Shown here piece after piece: positions 17,764-27,365 of a stretch of 64,000 nt of DNA (its first letter is position 1; each line of letters starts with the position of its first letter). The translations under genes were made by a program, and so were the position numbers. This stretch comes from Paraburkholderia sp. BL9I2N2 (GTDB taxonomy: Bacteria > Pseudomonadota > Gammaproteobacteria > Burkholderiales > Burkholderiaceae), in assembly GCF_004339745.1 (NCBI RefSeq), contig NZ_SMGP01000001.1:1302001-1366000 (forward strand), given 5' to 3'. The notes beneath the pieces were generated by a model. That model was not told where the DNA came from. It saw nothing but the letters and a program-made list of their open reading frames with translations, and did not search any database.

Positions 17764-19314
17764 ATGAGGAACAACAGGCGCGTGCTCGCGCGAATTGCAT
17801 TGGGTTCGCTCGCCATCGCAACAATTCTCGCACCGCAAGTGAGCCTTGGGCAGAGCCCTAAGGGCGACGTCATTACCGACGCTATCGTCGGTGAACCACC
17901 TACACTCGACCCGATGACCACCACAGCGGACGTAGTTGTCAGCCCGAGCGAGCACATCTTCGAGACGCTCTTCACATTCGATTCCCAGTGGAGGGTCCGC
18001 CCGCTGCTTGCGGAAAGCATGCCGACGATTAGCGGTGACGGTCTGACCTACATCATCCCGATCCGCAAGGATGTCATCTTTCAGGACGGTTCGAAGATGA
18101 CCTCGGACGATGTAGTCGCTTCGCTCGCGCGGTGGGAGAGGGCAGCGACTTCGGGCAAGGAGGCTTCAGTCCATATCGACGGAATCCGCGCCACCAACGA
18201 TCATACCGTCACTATCAAGCTAAAAGAACCATTTACTCCGCTTTTGTCGCTGCTCGCCAAACAAGTGTCAGCCGCGGTCATCGTGCCGAAGGCAAACATT
18301 AAGGGCGACCAGTTGACCAAGCTGATTGGCACCGGCCCTTACAGACTTGCGGAGCACAAGCCCGATCAATACATCAAGCTGAGCCGCTTCACGGGCTACG
18401 TCTCGCGCAAAGAACCCTCCGACGGCACCTTCGGCGAACGCAAACAGATCGTGAAAGAGATCGATTTCATTCCGGTTCCTGACAACAATACCCGGGTCGA
18501 GGGCGCCGTCGCCGGCCAGTATGACTATGTTGACGGCCTCCCGATAGAAGCCTACGGCCGGCTTGAAAAGAGCGACAGGTCCAAGCCCGTCCTTCTTCGG
18601 GATGCGAGCTGGCCATTCTTCGCGTTCAATATGAGGGCTGGGCTGATGAGCCACCTGAAGTTGCGCCAGGCAGTCGCGGCGGCCCTGTGCCCGGAGGACA
18701 TGCTGCTTGCGGCTTTCAGTGACAAGAAGTTCTACAGCGTTGACGCCGCCCTCTATCCGACGAATTATCGCTGGCACAGCGAGGAAGGGGCTCAGGTCTA
18801 CAACCAGCACAACGCCCAGAAAGCGTCCAGCCTGCTCAAGGAAGGCGGCTATAACGGCGCGCCCTTGCGCATCCTTACCTCGCACCAATATGAGTTCCAC
18901 TACCAGATGGCCGAGGTGGCGAAGGCATGTCTCGAAGAAGCAGGGTTCAGGGTCCAACTCGACGTCGTCGACTGGGCGACGCTGACGCAGCGCCGCGGGA
19001 ACCCGAAGCTGTGGGACATCTACATCACTCATTCTTCGTTCAATCCCGAGCCGGCGACGCTTAGCGCCTACTATTCGTCCGCACCTATGGGTTGGGACAC
19101 ACCTGAGAGGACCAAGGTCTGGGACGCCTTCCTCAGTGCTACCGATGAAAAGAAGCGCGAGCAGGCGTTTGCGCAAGTGCAGAAGCTCGTGTGGGATCAG
19201 TTGCCGTTCTACAAGGTCGGCTCATTCGCTTGGCTGGCTGCCGAGAACCGCACGATGACCGGCGTTCCGAAAATCGGGTGGCCGGTGTTCTGGAACGCGA
19301 AGGTTAGTAAGTAG
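17764..19314 (+). CDS. ABC transporter substrate-binding protein, oligopeptide type (SBP_bac_5)
   Basis: The 516-residue protein begins with an export signal (RVLARIALGSLAIATILAPQ then SLGQ, cleavage near residue 30). It continues with family 5 binding-protein sequence: GEPPTLDPMTTTADVV, PLLAESMPTISGDGLTYI, KDVIFQDGSKMTSDDVVASL and KLIGTGPYRLAEHKPDQY. It would capture a peptide or related ligand in the periplasm and hand it to the permeases encoded directly downstream. The same ligand class is used by glutathione, nickel, opine and dipeptide systems, so the true ligand is open. Confidence 0.92.
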   Translation: MRNNRRVLARIALGSLAIATILAPQVSLGQSPKGDVITDAIVGEPPTLDPMTTTADVVVSPSEHIFETLFTFDSQWRVRPLLAESMPTISGDGLTYIIPIRKDVIFQDGSKMTSDDVVASLARWERAATSGKEASVHIDGIRATNDHTVTIKLKEPFTPLLSLLAKQVSAAVIVPKANIKGDQLTKLIGTGPYRLAEHKPDQYIKLSRFTGYVSRKEPSDGTFGERKQIVKEIDFIPVPDNNTRVEGAVAGQYDYVDGLPIEAYGRLEKSDRSKPVLLRDASWPFFAFNMRAGLMSHLKLRQAVAAALCPEDMLLAAFSDKKFYSVDAALYPTNYRWHSEEGAQVYNQHNAQKASSLLKEGGYNGAPLRILTSHQYEFHYQMAEVAKACLEEAGFRVQLDVVDWATLTQRRGNPKLWDIYITHSSFNPEPATLSAYYSSAPMGWDTPERTKVWDAFLSATDEKKREQAFAQVQKLVWDQLPFYKVGSFAWLAAENRTMTGVPKIGWPVFWNAKVSK

Positions 19315-19368
19315 TACGCGCTGTCTTATCCCTTGGCCCCCCAATAGGTTCCTTCGGAGGAGTATCAA

Positions 19369-20310
19369 TTGAATAATTACGCCGCCAAACGCCTTACCGG
19401 CATGATCGTGGTGATGTTCATCGTGCTCACCGCGGTCTTCGTCATCGTTCGTCTCGCTCCCGGCGACCCGGCATCGCTGATGCTGGGCCCGGATGCCACG
19501 CAGGCAGACGTAGTCGCCCTGCGCACGGAGATGGGCCTTGATCGACCGATTGCCGTCCAGTATGTGTCGTTCCTTGAGCAGATGGCGACCGGCAATCTCG
19601 GCCGTTCTGTCTTCTTTGATCAGCCGGTGACAAAGGTCATCGCCGCGCGTGCCGAGCCGACCGCGCTGCTGACCCTATTTTCAATCGTAATTGCGGTGGT
19701 CATCGCGCTACCGGTCGGAGTGTTGTCGGCCTATACGCGCGGCACGTTATTCGATCAGGCAGCGCTCTCCACGGCGATGCTTGCGGCCTCGGTGCCAAGC
19801 TTCTGGCTGGGCCTCATGTTCCAGCGATATCTGGCGACGGGTGCGGGCTGGTTTCCCGTCTCCGGTTTCGGCACGCCGGACGCGGGCTTCCTCGAGCGAA
19901 TTCGCTATCTTGCGCTGCCGTCCATCGTGCTGGGTCTCGTCAATTCCGCTCTCATCATTCGCTTTTCACGCGCCGCGATGCTCGACGTGCTCAGTGGCGA
20001 CTATGTGCGCACGGCCCGCGCCAAGGGCATGAGCGAGCGGCGCATGTTGGTCAAGCATGCCCTGAAGAACGCGCTGATTCCGATCGTCACGGTCATCGGG
20101 CTAACCTTCGCGCTTCTCATTTCCGGCGCCATCGTGACTGAGCGCGTTTTCAACCTGCCGGGCCTCGGCTCGCTGGTGGTCGGCGCGGTGCTCAGGCGCG
20201 ACTATCCGGTCATACAGGGAGTGCTCGTCATGATGGCGGGACTCTACGTATTCATCAATCTCTTGATCGACATGCTCTATTTAGTGATCGACCCGCGAGT
20301 GAAATACTGA
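19369..20310 (+). CDS. ABC transporter permease, DppB-like
   Basis: The start is TTG 19369, with TTCGGAGGAG about 7 nt upstream. The 313-residue inner-membrane protein has an N-terminal helix (MIVVMFIVLTAVFVIVRLAP), the family GDPASLMLGPDAT segment, about six membrane spans, and the cytoplasmic coupling loop YVRTARAKGMSERRMLVKHA near residue 210. It ends GLYVFINLLIDMLYLVIDPR, the usual DppB finish. It pairs with the next permease 2 nt downstream. Confidence 0.95.
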   Translation: MNNYAAKRLTGMIVVMFIVLTAVFVIVRLAPGDPASLMLGPDATQADVVALRTEMGLDRPIAVQYVSFLEQMATGNLGRSVFFDQPVTKVIAARAEPTALLTLFSIVIAVVIALPVGVLSAYTRGTLFDQAALSTAMLAASVPSFWLGLMFQRYLATGAGWFPVSGFGTPDAGFLERIRYLALPSIVLGLVNSALIIRFSRAAMLDVLSGDYVRTARAKGMSERRMLVKHALKNALIPIVTVIGLTFALLISGAIVTERVFNLPGLGSLVVGAVLRRDYPVIQGVLVMMAGLYVFINLLIDMLYLVIDPRVKY

Positions 20311-20312
20311 CC

Positions 20313-21173
20313 ATGGCAACCGCATCTACTCCATTCGCTGAAGTCAGCCTCCTGAAATCGCTGGTGCAACGGCATTCGGTAATCGTTGGCCTTGCAATTC
20401 TTCTCGTTATAGTATTCGCTGCCGTCTTTGCGCCGTGGATCGCTCCCTTCAATCCTAGCAAGCTCGCGGTTCTCACCCGGCTGAAATCGCCAGGCGGGAT
20501 GCATCTGTTCGGCACTGACGAATACGGGCGAGATATCTTCTCGCGCGTGATCTTCGCCGGCCGCATTTCGCTGACGGTCGGGATATCGGTCTCCATCCTT
20601 TCGTCGATCGTCGGCGTCTTCTTCGGGTTGCTCGCAGGATTCTTCCGGCGTCTGGACGCGCCGATCTCCCGTGTCGTCGACGCGATGATGGCCTTTCCAG
20701 ACATTCTGCTTGCTATCGCGCTCGTCGCGGCACTCGGCGGCTCGGTCCTCAACGTCATCATTGCGCTGTCGATCGTCTACACGCCGCGCGTTGCCCGTGT
20801 CGCGCGCGCTTCGACGCTGGTCATCCGCGAGCTTACCTACGTGGAAGCAGCGCGTGCGCTCGGCACTTCGACATGGCGCATCCTGATTATCCACGTGCTG
20901 CGCAACATCGTTTCGCCTCTCGTCGTGCAGGCGACTTTCACGTTCGCCTATGCGATGCTCGCAGAGGCCGGTCTTTCCTTCCTAGGCGTAGGCGTCGATC
21001 CGTCGACGCCTACCTGGGGCACGATGATCAACGAAGGGAGCCAATACGTCTCGACCGCCGGCTGGATGATCCTCTATCCGGGGATCGCGATCACCATGTG
21101 CGTGCTGGCCCTCCAGATTGTCGGCGACGGCCTCAGGGATGCGCTCGACCCGAACCTCTCGAAGGAGCTTTAG
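20313..21173 (+). CDS. ABC transporter permease, DppC-like
   Basis: The 286-residue inner-membrane permease has the OppC-type N-terminal helix (SVIVGLAILLVIVFAAVFAP), HLFGTDEYGRDIFSRVIFAG near residue 64, and the coupling loop TYVEAARALGTSTWRILIIH near 180. It ends in GDGLRDALDPNL. It follows the DppB-like gene by 2 nt and precedes the ATPase gene by 2 nt. Confidence 0.95.
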   Translation: MATASTPFAEVSLLKSLVQRHSVIVGLAILLVIVFAAVFAPWIAPFNPSKLAVLTRLKSPGGMHLFGTDEYGRDIFSRVIFAGRISLTVGISVSILSSIVGVFFGLLAGFFRRLDAPISRVVDAMMAFPDILLAIALVAALGGSVLNVIIALSIVYTPRVARVARASTLVIRELTYVEAARALGTSTWRILIIHVLRNIVSPLVVQATFTFAYAMLAEAGLSFLGVGVDPSTPTWGTMINEGSQYVSTAGWMILYPGIAITMCVLALQIVGDGLRDALDPNLSKEL

Positions 21174-21175
21174 AA

Positions 21176-22255
21176 GTGTCTGAACTTGTTCTTCACAATG
21201 TGCCTGCTGTCGGTTTCAAGGCCACGTCCAAGGTGGGCGATCTAACGATGGCCAGCGACGACGTGCTGCTTGTCGACGGGCTGAGCACCCATTTCGTCTA
21301 TAAGAGTCGTGTAGCCCAGGTGATCCGCGACGTCAGCTTTACGCTCAAGAAAGGCAAGACGCTGGCGCTTGTCGGCGAATCGGGATCGGGCAAGTCCGTC
21401 ACCTCCCTGTCGATCATGGGCTTGCTCAAGCCACCCGGCCGCGTCGTCAACGGTCGCATCCTATATCGAATGTCGGACGGCTCGACCGTTGATCTCGCCG
21501 GAGCGAGCAAGCGCGTCATGCGAAAGATCCGCGGCAAGGAGATCTCGATGATCTTTCAGGAACCGATGAGTTCGCTGAACCCGCTGCTGACTGTCGGCGA
21601 GCAGATCGCCGAAATGGTCTGGCTGCACCTGTCGATAAGCAGAGCCGATGCGCGCCAGAGGGCCATCGAACTTCTGCGCCTCGTTGAGATCCCGGCTGCC
21701 GAGCGGCGGGTCGACGACTATCCGCACCATATGTCTGGTGGCATGCGCCAGCGCGTCATGATCGCGATGGCGCTCGCCTGCGAGCCGTCACTGCTGATCG
21801 CCGACGAACCGACGACCGCGCTTGATGTGACGATCCAGGCACAGATCCTCGGTCTGATGCGCAGGCTCCAACGCGAGATGGGCATGTCGATACTGTTCAT
21901 CACGCATGATATGGGCGTCGTCGCCGAGATCGCCGACGAAGTGGCAGTGATGTATGCAGGTGTCGCCGTCGAGCAGGCACCGGTGTGCAACCTCTTCGAC
22001 CGCCCGAACCATCCCTACACGCTGGGACTTCTCGCCTCGATCCCCGAGGCTAATCGCGAGCGGGACGAGCAAGGTCGGCGAAAGCGGCTGACTGCCATCC
22101 CTGGATCCGTGCCGTCTCTCTACGACCTGTCGCCTGGCTGCCCGTTCAAGGCGCGTTGCAGCCTCGCCGAGGCAAAATGCAATGAGCCGGCGACGCTCGA
22201 ATCCTGCGGACCGAACCACCTCTCGCGATGCTGGAAAAAGAGGGGGCAGGTATGA
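21176..22255 (+). CDS. ABC transporter ATP-binding protein, DppD/OppD-like
   Basis: GTG 21176 is chosen as start because AAGGAG lies 8 nt upstream and the codon follows the permease stop by 2 nt. An internal ATG at 21249 is an alternative. The product (359 residues) has Walker [10 protein letters not shown] (near 65), the Q-loop [13 protein letters not shown], signature MSGGMRQRV, Walker [13 protein letters not shown] and the H-loop ITHDMG. The C-terminal oligopeptide extension ([20 protein letters not shown]) has the spaced Cys residues that may bind an iron-sulfur cluster in some relatives. It pairs with the next ATPase. Confidence 0.94.
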   Translation: MSELVLHNVPAVGFKATSKVGDLTMASDDVLLVDGLSTHFVYKSRVAQVIRDVSFTLKKGKTLALVGESGSGKSVTSLSIMGLLKPPGRVVNGRILYRMSDGSTVDLAGASKRVMRKIRGKEISMIFQEPMSSLNPLLTVGEQIAEMVWLHLSISRADARQRAIELLRLVEIPAAERRVDDYPHHMSGGMRQRVMIAMALACEPSLLIADEPTTALDVTIQAQILGLMRRLQREMGMSILFITHDMGVVAEIADEVAVMYAGVAVEQAPVCNLFDRPNHPYTLGLLASIPEANRERDEQGRRKRLTAIPGSVPSLYDLSPGCPFKARCSLAEAKCNEPATLESCGPNHLSRCWKKRGQV

Positions 22256-23292
22256 GTGGAGCACAGATGGAATCCACCGAGGTGTTGCTTCGCGTCGAAG
22301 GGCTAAGAAAGGTGTTCCACACGTCTTCCGGAGACGTGCAAGCTTTGAGCGACGTATCGTTTGACGTACGCAGGGGCTCGCTGATGGGGCTCGTCGGTGA
22401 ATCGGGGTCGGGCAAGACGACGCTCGGGCGGTGTCTCCTGCGTCTCGTTGAGCCGACGGCTGGGAAGGTGATCTTTGACGGGATGGACATCACACGCCTC
22501 GACGCGCGCGGGCTCAAGGCCATGCGCAAGCGAATGCAGATCATTTTTCAGGATCCCTTTTCCAGCTTCAATCCGCGCATGCGCATTCGCCAGATCGTTG
22601 GTGAGGCGCTCATCGCCCATGGGATTGGCCGCAGTCGCCGCGAACGCGACGACATTGCTGCTGGGCTGCTAGAGGAGGTGGGGCTCTCAGCCGATCATCT
22701 GTCTCGCTATCCACACGAGTTCTCCGGCGGTCAGCGCCAGCGGATCGGTCTTGCACGCGCACTCGCCGTCGAGCCGGAGTTTCTCGTTGCCGACGAATCA
22801 GTTTCGGCGCTCGACGTCTCGGTCCAGGCGCAGATCCTCAACCTGCTGCAGGACCTGCGGGATCGCCGTGGCCTGACGATTCTCTTCATCGCTCACGATC
22901 TCAGCGTCGTTGAATATCTCTGTGACGAAATGGCCGTGCTCTATCTGGGACGCGTCGCAGAAATGGGGCCGAGCGAGGCGGTCTACGGTACGCCTGCCCA
23001 CCCGTATACGCGGGCGTTGCTGTCAGCGATCCCGACCATCGATACGGCCCGACGCTGCGGCCGCCAGATCCTGACTGGCGACATCCCTAGCCCTCTATCG
23101 CCGCCGTCCGGCTGCGTATTCCGTACGCGCTGCCCGCATGTCATCGAGCGCTGCGGTGAGGTCGTGCCGAAGCTAACGGCCCTCTCTGGTAGGCACCAAG
23201 CCGCCTGTATCCGCATTGGAGCCTTCAAGGACCAGGAAAGACCAGTCCCTGAGATGCTCCATTTAGCACGGCTGCGGGAGGAGGGCGATTGA
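22252..23292 (+). CDS. ABC transporter ATP-binding protein, DppF/OppF-like
   Basis: The start at ATG 22252 overlaps the preceding stop (ATGA) and has AGGGGGCAGG upstream. The 346-residue ATPase carries Walker A GESGSGKTTLGR, Q-loop IFQDPFSSFNPRM, signature FSGGQRQRIGLARAL, Walker B FLVADESVSALDVS and H-loop IAHDLSVV. The C-terminal oligopeptide domain ends with CVFRTRCPHVIERC. It completes the five-component importer with the DppD-like protein. Confidence 0.94.
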   Translation: MSGAQMESTEVLLRVEGLRKVFHTSSGDVQALSDVSFDVRRGSLMGLVGESGSGKTTLGRCLLRLVEPTAGKVIFDGMDITRLDARGLKAMRKRMQIIFQDPFSSFNPRMRIRQIVGEALIAHGIGRSRRERDDIAAGLLEEVGLSADHLSRYPHEFSGGQRQRIGLARALAVEPEFLVADESVSALDVSVQAQILNLLQDLRDRRGLTILFIAHDLSVVEYLCDEMAVLYLGRVAEMGPSEAVYGTPAHPYTRALLSAIPTIDTARRCGRQILTGDIPSPLSPPSGCVFRTRCPHVIERCGEVVPKLTALSGRHQAACIRIGAFKDQERPVPEMLHLARLREEGD

Positions 23293-23633
23293 ACGGACAC
23301 CGGATTCTCCGCGACGCGATGGGAAGACGATGCCCTGTCTCTCCCACTCGCTGACGCGTCACATCGGATTTTTTGCATCTAGCCAAGGAAGATGGATCCT
23401 CATCGGCTTCAATCGCCATAAGTGGTGAGTTGCGCTGTCGTGATTCTGCGGAGTTGAATCCCGAAGGTATCGCCTCGGTGCTGCCCGCGCTGACACCAGG
23501 CCGTCGCACTCGACGGGCGATCTCTGATTTCTAGGAGCTGATCTACTGAGCAACAAGGAGACTGAATTATTGAGTGCGCTTTCGCCGCAATAGGTCCGTG
23601 TTATTCGCTAAATTGATTAATTCATTTGAAGAT
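23293..23633. other. Intergenic stretch after the transporter genes
   Basis: About 340 bp without a recognised gene. The following coding frame opens at 23574 but the more convincing start is ATG 23634. No clear terminator hairpin with a T-run was found. Confidence 0.4.
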
Positions 23634-24743
23634 ATGCCAACACTCACACGCATTTGGACGCCGGTTGATTTCACTCGCGACGGCAAGCAGGCGGGCTCTC
23701 TGCGGCTCCCGATTTCCTCAGACCTTTCAGCATATGGGTGGATTCCCATTCCCGTCGCTTGCATCAAGAACGGTAGCGGACCCACGGCCGTGCTGATTGC
23801 AGGTACTCACGGTGACGAATACGAGGGGCAAATCGCGCTACTGGAACTCGCCCGCTCAATCGAAGCGTCGGCGATAGCAGGCCGCATCATCATACTTCCG
23901 GCGCTCAATTTTCCGGCAGTGGAGGCTGGTCGCCGAGTTTCCCCGATCGACGAGGGGAATCTGAATCGCTTGTATCCGGGCGAAGCGCACGGGACGGCAA
24001 CTCAGATGATCGCGCATTACGTCACGAGCATCTTGCTGCCGATGGCTGATCTCGTCGTCGATCTTCATTCGGGAGGCCGTTCGCTGGACTATACGCCTTG
24101 TGCGCTCATTCGACCTTCCGTTGACAAGCAGCTGAACGATCGAATGATAGAACTGGTGCGCGTGTTCGGCGCGCCAATTAGCTACATCACCGACGGCAAA
24201 GGTGGCGGCGGTAACACCACGCTTCCTGCCACAGCGGAGCAACTGCGAGTACCGGTGATCACTGCGGAACTCGGAGGCGGCGCGACGCTCAGGGCCTACG
24301 GAAAAGAACTTGCTCGCGCCGCGGTGTTGCGTCTGCTGAAACATATTGGGATTCTCGCTGACACTCCGCTTTCAAAGCGGCCCGAGACCCGCATGATGGA
24401 AGTGCCAGGGAGGGAGTTTTTCCTCTACGCAGAATCGGACGGGCTGTTCGAGCCTTCGGTGGCACCCGGCGACGAGGTGACGGTTGGCCAGCACGCGGGA
24501 TATCTCCACTCCATCGCTTATCCGACGGAACTGCCGCTCAGTTTGGCTTTTGGTGCATCCGGGCTGGTCGCTTGCCGGCGCTTCCCGACTCTAACGAAAC
24601 GGGGAGATTGTCTTTACTCACTTATGCGAGACGTTGAAAGGGGGGGCGTACATGACTACGCGCGCAGCGCGTCGCAATCCGTACTTGACGGACATGCGGT
24701 GCATTCGATGCAACATGCGTTTTCCAATCGCCGATTACTTTGA
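23634..24743 (+). CDS. Succinylglutamate desuccinylase/aspartoacylase-family deacylase (M14-like)
   Basis: ATG 23634 gives MPTLTRIWTPVDF and a 369-residue product; the frame opens 60 nt earlier at 23574. Zinc-ligand motifs are clear: AGTHGDEYEGQ near residue 71 (H..E), DLVVDLHSGG near 143 (second His), and a catalytic Glu in VITAELGGGATLR near 208. The family includes AstE, aspartoacylase and DoeB (N2-acetyl-diaminobutyrate deacetylase), so hydrolysis of an N-acyl amino acid is the likely reaction. The last 30 residues run past the usual C-terminus and overlap the next gene by 92 nt, after a run of seven G at about 24639. A frameshift or read-through end is possible. Confidence 0.85.
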   Translation: MPTLTRIWTPVDFTRDGKQAGSLRLPISSDLSAYGWIPIPVACIKNGSGPTAVLIAGTHGDEYEGQIALLELARSIEASAIAGRIIILPALNFPAVEAGRRVSPIDEGNLNRLYPGEAHGTATQMIAHYVTSILLPMADLVVDLHSGGRSLDYTPCALIRPSVDKQLNDRMIELVRVFGAPISYITDGKGGGGNTTLPATAEQLRVPVITAELGGGATLRAYGKELARAAVLRLLKHIGILADTPLSKRPETRMMEVPGREFFLYAESDGLFEPSVAPGDEVTVGQHAGYLHSIAYPTELPLSLAFGASGLVACRRFPTLTKRGDCLYSLMRDVERGGVHDYARSASQSVLDGHAVHSMQHAFSNRRLL

Positions 24744-25830
24744 AGGATGTCCGGTCTGCCTGACTGCGGGTTGGCCTGCCAGTGTCGTACCGGAATATGA
24801 CGGAGGAATGTTCGGCTCGGAGCAATGGGAAACGTGGCTCGCCTATTCGGGCGGGTCAATGCTCGGGGAGGGTGAGACGCCGCTCGTTCGATTGCCCAAG
24901 ATCGAAGCTCGTATCGGTGTCGGCCGCTTGTTCGCAAAGTGCGAGGGCGCTAATCCGACTGGCTCGCATAAAGACAGAATGAGCGCGTTCGTCGTGCATC
25001 GGGCTCAGGAAGTTGGGGCGTCTACAGTTGCCGTTGCGTCAAGCGGCAATGCCGGCGTGTCGCTGGCTGCTTACGCCGCGAGTGCCGACCTGAACTGCGT
25101 CATCGTAACGACGCCGGAGATGAATGCGAATTGGCGGCGTGCAGCTGAAATGCACGGAGCTGAAATCGTCGCGACAGCTACTAGCAAGGAGCGATGGCAG
25201 CTCGTCGCCGAAAAGGTGCGCTCCGGAGCTTGGTATCCGGTTACCAACTACTTGACTCCTCCAGTAGGAAGTAACCCATTCGGGGTCGATGCTTATCGCG
25301 CCATCGCATACGAGATTTTTGCGCAGTCGGGCGTGAACCAACCGACGGATATCGCGGTGCCGACATCGCGAGGAGATATTGTTTGGGGCGTCGCGCAGGG
25401 CTATGCCGACCTGCGGAAGGCCGGGCTCATTGCGGTGGTACCGAGAGTGCATGCGGTAGAGCCGTTCCCGCGCATAACGCGTGTACTTGCCGGCGCGGAT
25501 AGGCGTGAGACGTTCGCTGGAAACTCGGGCCTCGTTTCCATCGGGGGCGGGACTGTCACGTTTCAAGCGATGGAAGCGCTGAGGACAACCGGGGGGGCAG
25601 CTGTCTCGATCGACGAGACGCAAGCTCGAGCAGATCAGATAGAGCTGGCTCGCGCCGGCTTGTATGTGGAACTCTCAAGTGCCTCGGCGTTGAGTGGCCT
25701 CAAGAAATTGGTGCGTGAGGGAGTTGTGTCTCGTGAAGCTAACGCTGTCATCGTCACAACTTCTCACGGGTACAAAGAGGAAGTGCACTACGACCGGCCG
25801 CTTGACGCAGCCTCGCTTCGATTGATGTAG
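24652..25830 (+). CDS. Threonine synthase-like PLP-dependent enzyme
   Basis: From ATG 24652 (G-rich ribosome site directly upstream) the product has 392 residues. It starts with a zinc-ribbon-like CIRCNMRFPIADYFEGCPVC-type four-Cys segment (residues 16-35; motif CxxC...CxxC), then fold-type II PLP sequence: GEGETPLVRLPKIEAR, the PLP lysine in NPTGSHKDRMSAF (near 110) and the phosphate loop SSGNAGVSLAAYAA (near 135). Threonine synthases, threonine dehydratases and related lyases share this layout. Its place beside a deacylase, a racemase and an importer suggests beta-elimination or replacement on an imported amino acid rather than threonine synthesis. Confidence 0.82.
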   Translation: MTTRAARRNPYLTDMRCIRCNMRFPIADYFEGCPVCLTAGWPASVVPEYDGGMFGSEQWETWLAYSGGSMLGEGETPLVRLPKIEARIGVGRLFAKCEGANPTGSHKDRMSAFVVHRAQEVGASTVAVASSGNAGVSLAAYAASADLNCVIVTTPEMNANWRRAAEMHGAEIVATATSKERWQLVAEKVRSGAWYPVTNYLTPPVGSNPFGVDAYRAIAYEIFAQSGVNQPTDIAVPTSRGDIVWGVAQGYADLRKAGLIAVVPRVHAVEPFPRITRVLAGADRRETFAGNSGLVSIGGGTVTFQAMEALRTTGGAAVSIDETQARADQIELARAGLYVELSSASALSGLKKLVREGVVSREANAVIVTTSHGYKEEVHYDRPLDAASLRLM

Positions 25831-26177
25831 AAGGGGCAGGAAATAATGGAAAGGTGTCGGTACCTCGTCGGGACTGGGGCGCGGGCACGGTATGAGAACA
25901 TCGTTTCTTCCTACGCAGTGAGGTTCACGTCAACGCAACACTTCAAACGGAACCTTCTGCTTGAGTGTGTCTGCCCGGCATCGAAGCACAGCAGCTCCAG
26001 CGAACAAGGACCACGCCTTTTAGATTGGCATAGGAGATGCGGTTGATACATCGCCTGTATCGTTAACTCCAGTTCTGAAGGATTCTAGTGGGACGAGAGG
26101 TTCCTCACGGAATAGAAGTGTCATAACACCGAAAGCAATATGACAGTAAATTGGTAGTCCTATATAAGGAGGAAATG
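25831..26177. other. Intergenic stretch before the porin gene
   Basis: A 66-codon open frame at 25846-26046 has no recognisable features and is not called. The end of the region (around 26150-26170) is AT-rich and carries the strong AGGAGG ribosome site of the porin. Confidence 0.45.
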
Positions 26178-27365
26178 ATGGAACGTAAAATTAACGCTGT
26201 TATGGGGTGTGGCGTTGCTCTCGCACTGGGAGTGACGCCGACGGCGCATGCGCAAAGTAACGTCATGCTCTATGGAATTATCGATGAGGGCTTGACTATG
26301 ATCACCAATAACGGTGGCAAGCATCAGTACCTTCTCAACAGCGGCGTATTGCAAAGTAGCCGTTGGGGACTGCGTGGTGCAGAGGATCTTGGTGCCGGAC
26401 TGAAAGCGATTTTCAGAATCGAAAGTGGCTTTGACGCAAGCACTGGAAAGCTCGCTCAAGGGGGACTCGGGTTTGGCCGTCAAGCCTATGTCGGCATGCA
26501 AAGTAACTATGGTACCGTCACTCTTGGCCGGCAGTATGACTCGGTCGTGGATTTCGTCGGACCACTGGAGGCAGGCGACCAGTGGGCTTCTTCAATGGGC
26601 GCACATCCGGGCGACATTGATAACTTCAACAACTCTTACCGCACCAACAACGCAATCAAATACGCGAGTCCAAACTATGGCGGCTTTACGTTCGGCGGCG
26701 TGTATAGCCTTGGCGGCGTTGCCGGAGACTACTCGCGGAACCAGGTCTGGTCAGTAGGTGGTCAATACGCTAACGGCCCACTTCTGCTGAGCGCTGCATA
26801 CCTCAACGTGCGTAACCCGAATGTCGCCTTCTTTGGCAACTCCACCTCCGGTACGGTCAGCACCACCACGTCGAACGTCTCGTCGCCGATCTATGGCGGA
26901 TACGGCTCCGCGCACACCTATCAGGTTGTTGGAGCGGGCGGTGCATACACGATTGGTTCTGCTACGATTGGGGCAACGTATTCTAATGTGAAGTTCTATG
27001 GGCTTGGGTCATCATATGCGTCGGCATTTGCGGGCCAAACCGCCACATTCAATAATGTGGAAGTGAACTTCAAATATCAATTCGCACCGGCGCTTCTTGT
27101 TGGTATCGCGTACGACTACTTGCGGGGTAGCAGTATCAATGGTAGTTCGGCACCGAGGTATAACCAGGGCATGGCCGGCGTCGATTACTTTCTGTCTAAA
27201 CGCACCGATATATATGTCGTCGCCGACTACCAGCATGCAAGTGGCTATACCGCTAATTCGGCGGGGACCGGCGTGACTGCAGCTGTGGCTGCTCTGCCCA
27301 CGCTTTCGGCCTCTTCCAACTCAAACCAGCTCGCAGCTCGCATTGGCATTCGTCATAAGTTCTGA
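26178..27365 (+). CDS. Outer-membrane porin, Burkholderia OmpC-like (Porin_4)
   Basis: ATG 26178 is preferred because AGGAGG ends 5 nt before it; ATG 26175 is too close. The 395-residue product has a signal peptide (AVMGCGVALALGVTPTAHAQ, cleavage after HAQ) and then SNVMLYGIIDEGLTM, the usual first strand. RWGLRGAEDLGAGLKAIFRIE, GRQAYVGM and TLGRQYDSV follow, and the end ARIGIRHKF has the terminal Phe needed for barrel insertion. It would let small hydrophilic molecules through the outer membrane and probably serves the neighbouring uptake locus. Confidence 0.93.
   Translation: MERKINAVMGCGVALALGVTPTAHAQSNVMLYGIIDEGLTMITNNGGKHQYLLNSGVLQSSRWGLRGAEDLGAGLKAIFRIESGFDASTGKLAQGGLGFGRQAYVGMQSNYGTVTLGRQYDSVVDFVGPLEAGDQWASSMGAHPGDIDNFNNSYRTNNAIKYASPNYGGFTFGGVYSLGGVAGDYSRNQVWSVGGQYANGPLLLSAAYLNVRNPNVAFFGNSTSGTVSTTTSNVSSPIYGGYGSAHTYQVVGAGGAYTIGSATIGATYSNVKFYGLGSSYASAFAGQTATFNNVEVNFKYQFAPALLVGIAYDYLRGSSINGSSAPRYNQGMAGVDYFLSKRTDIYVVADYQHASGYTANSAGTGVTAAVAALPTLSASSNSNQLAARIGIRHKF

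Noticed and set aside
20873..21175. N-terminal extension of the DppD-like frame back to 20873
   Set aside because: The extension overlaps the DppC-like gene and is Arg/Pro-rich; GTG 21176 with AAGGAG gives the normal protein.
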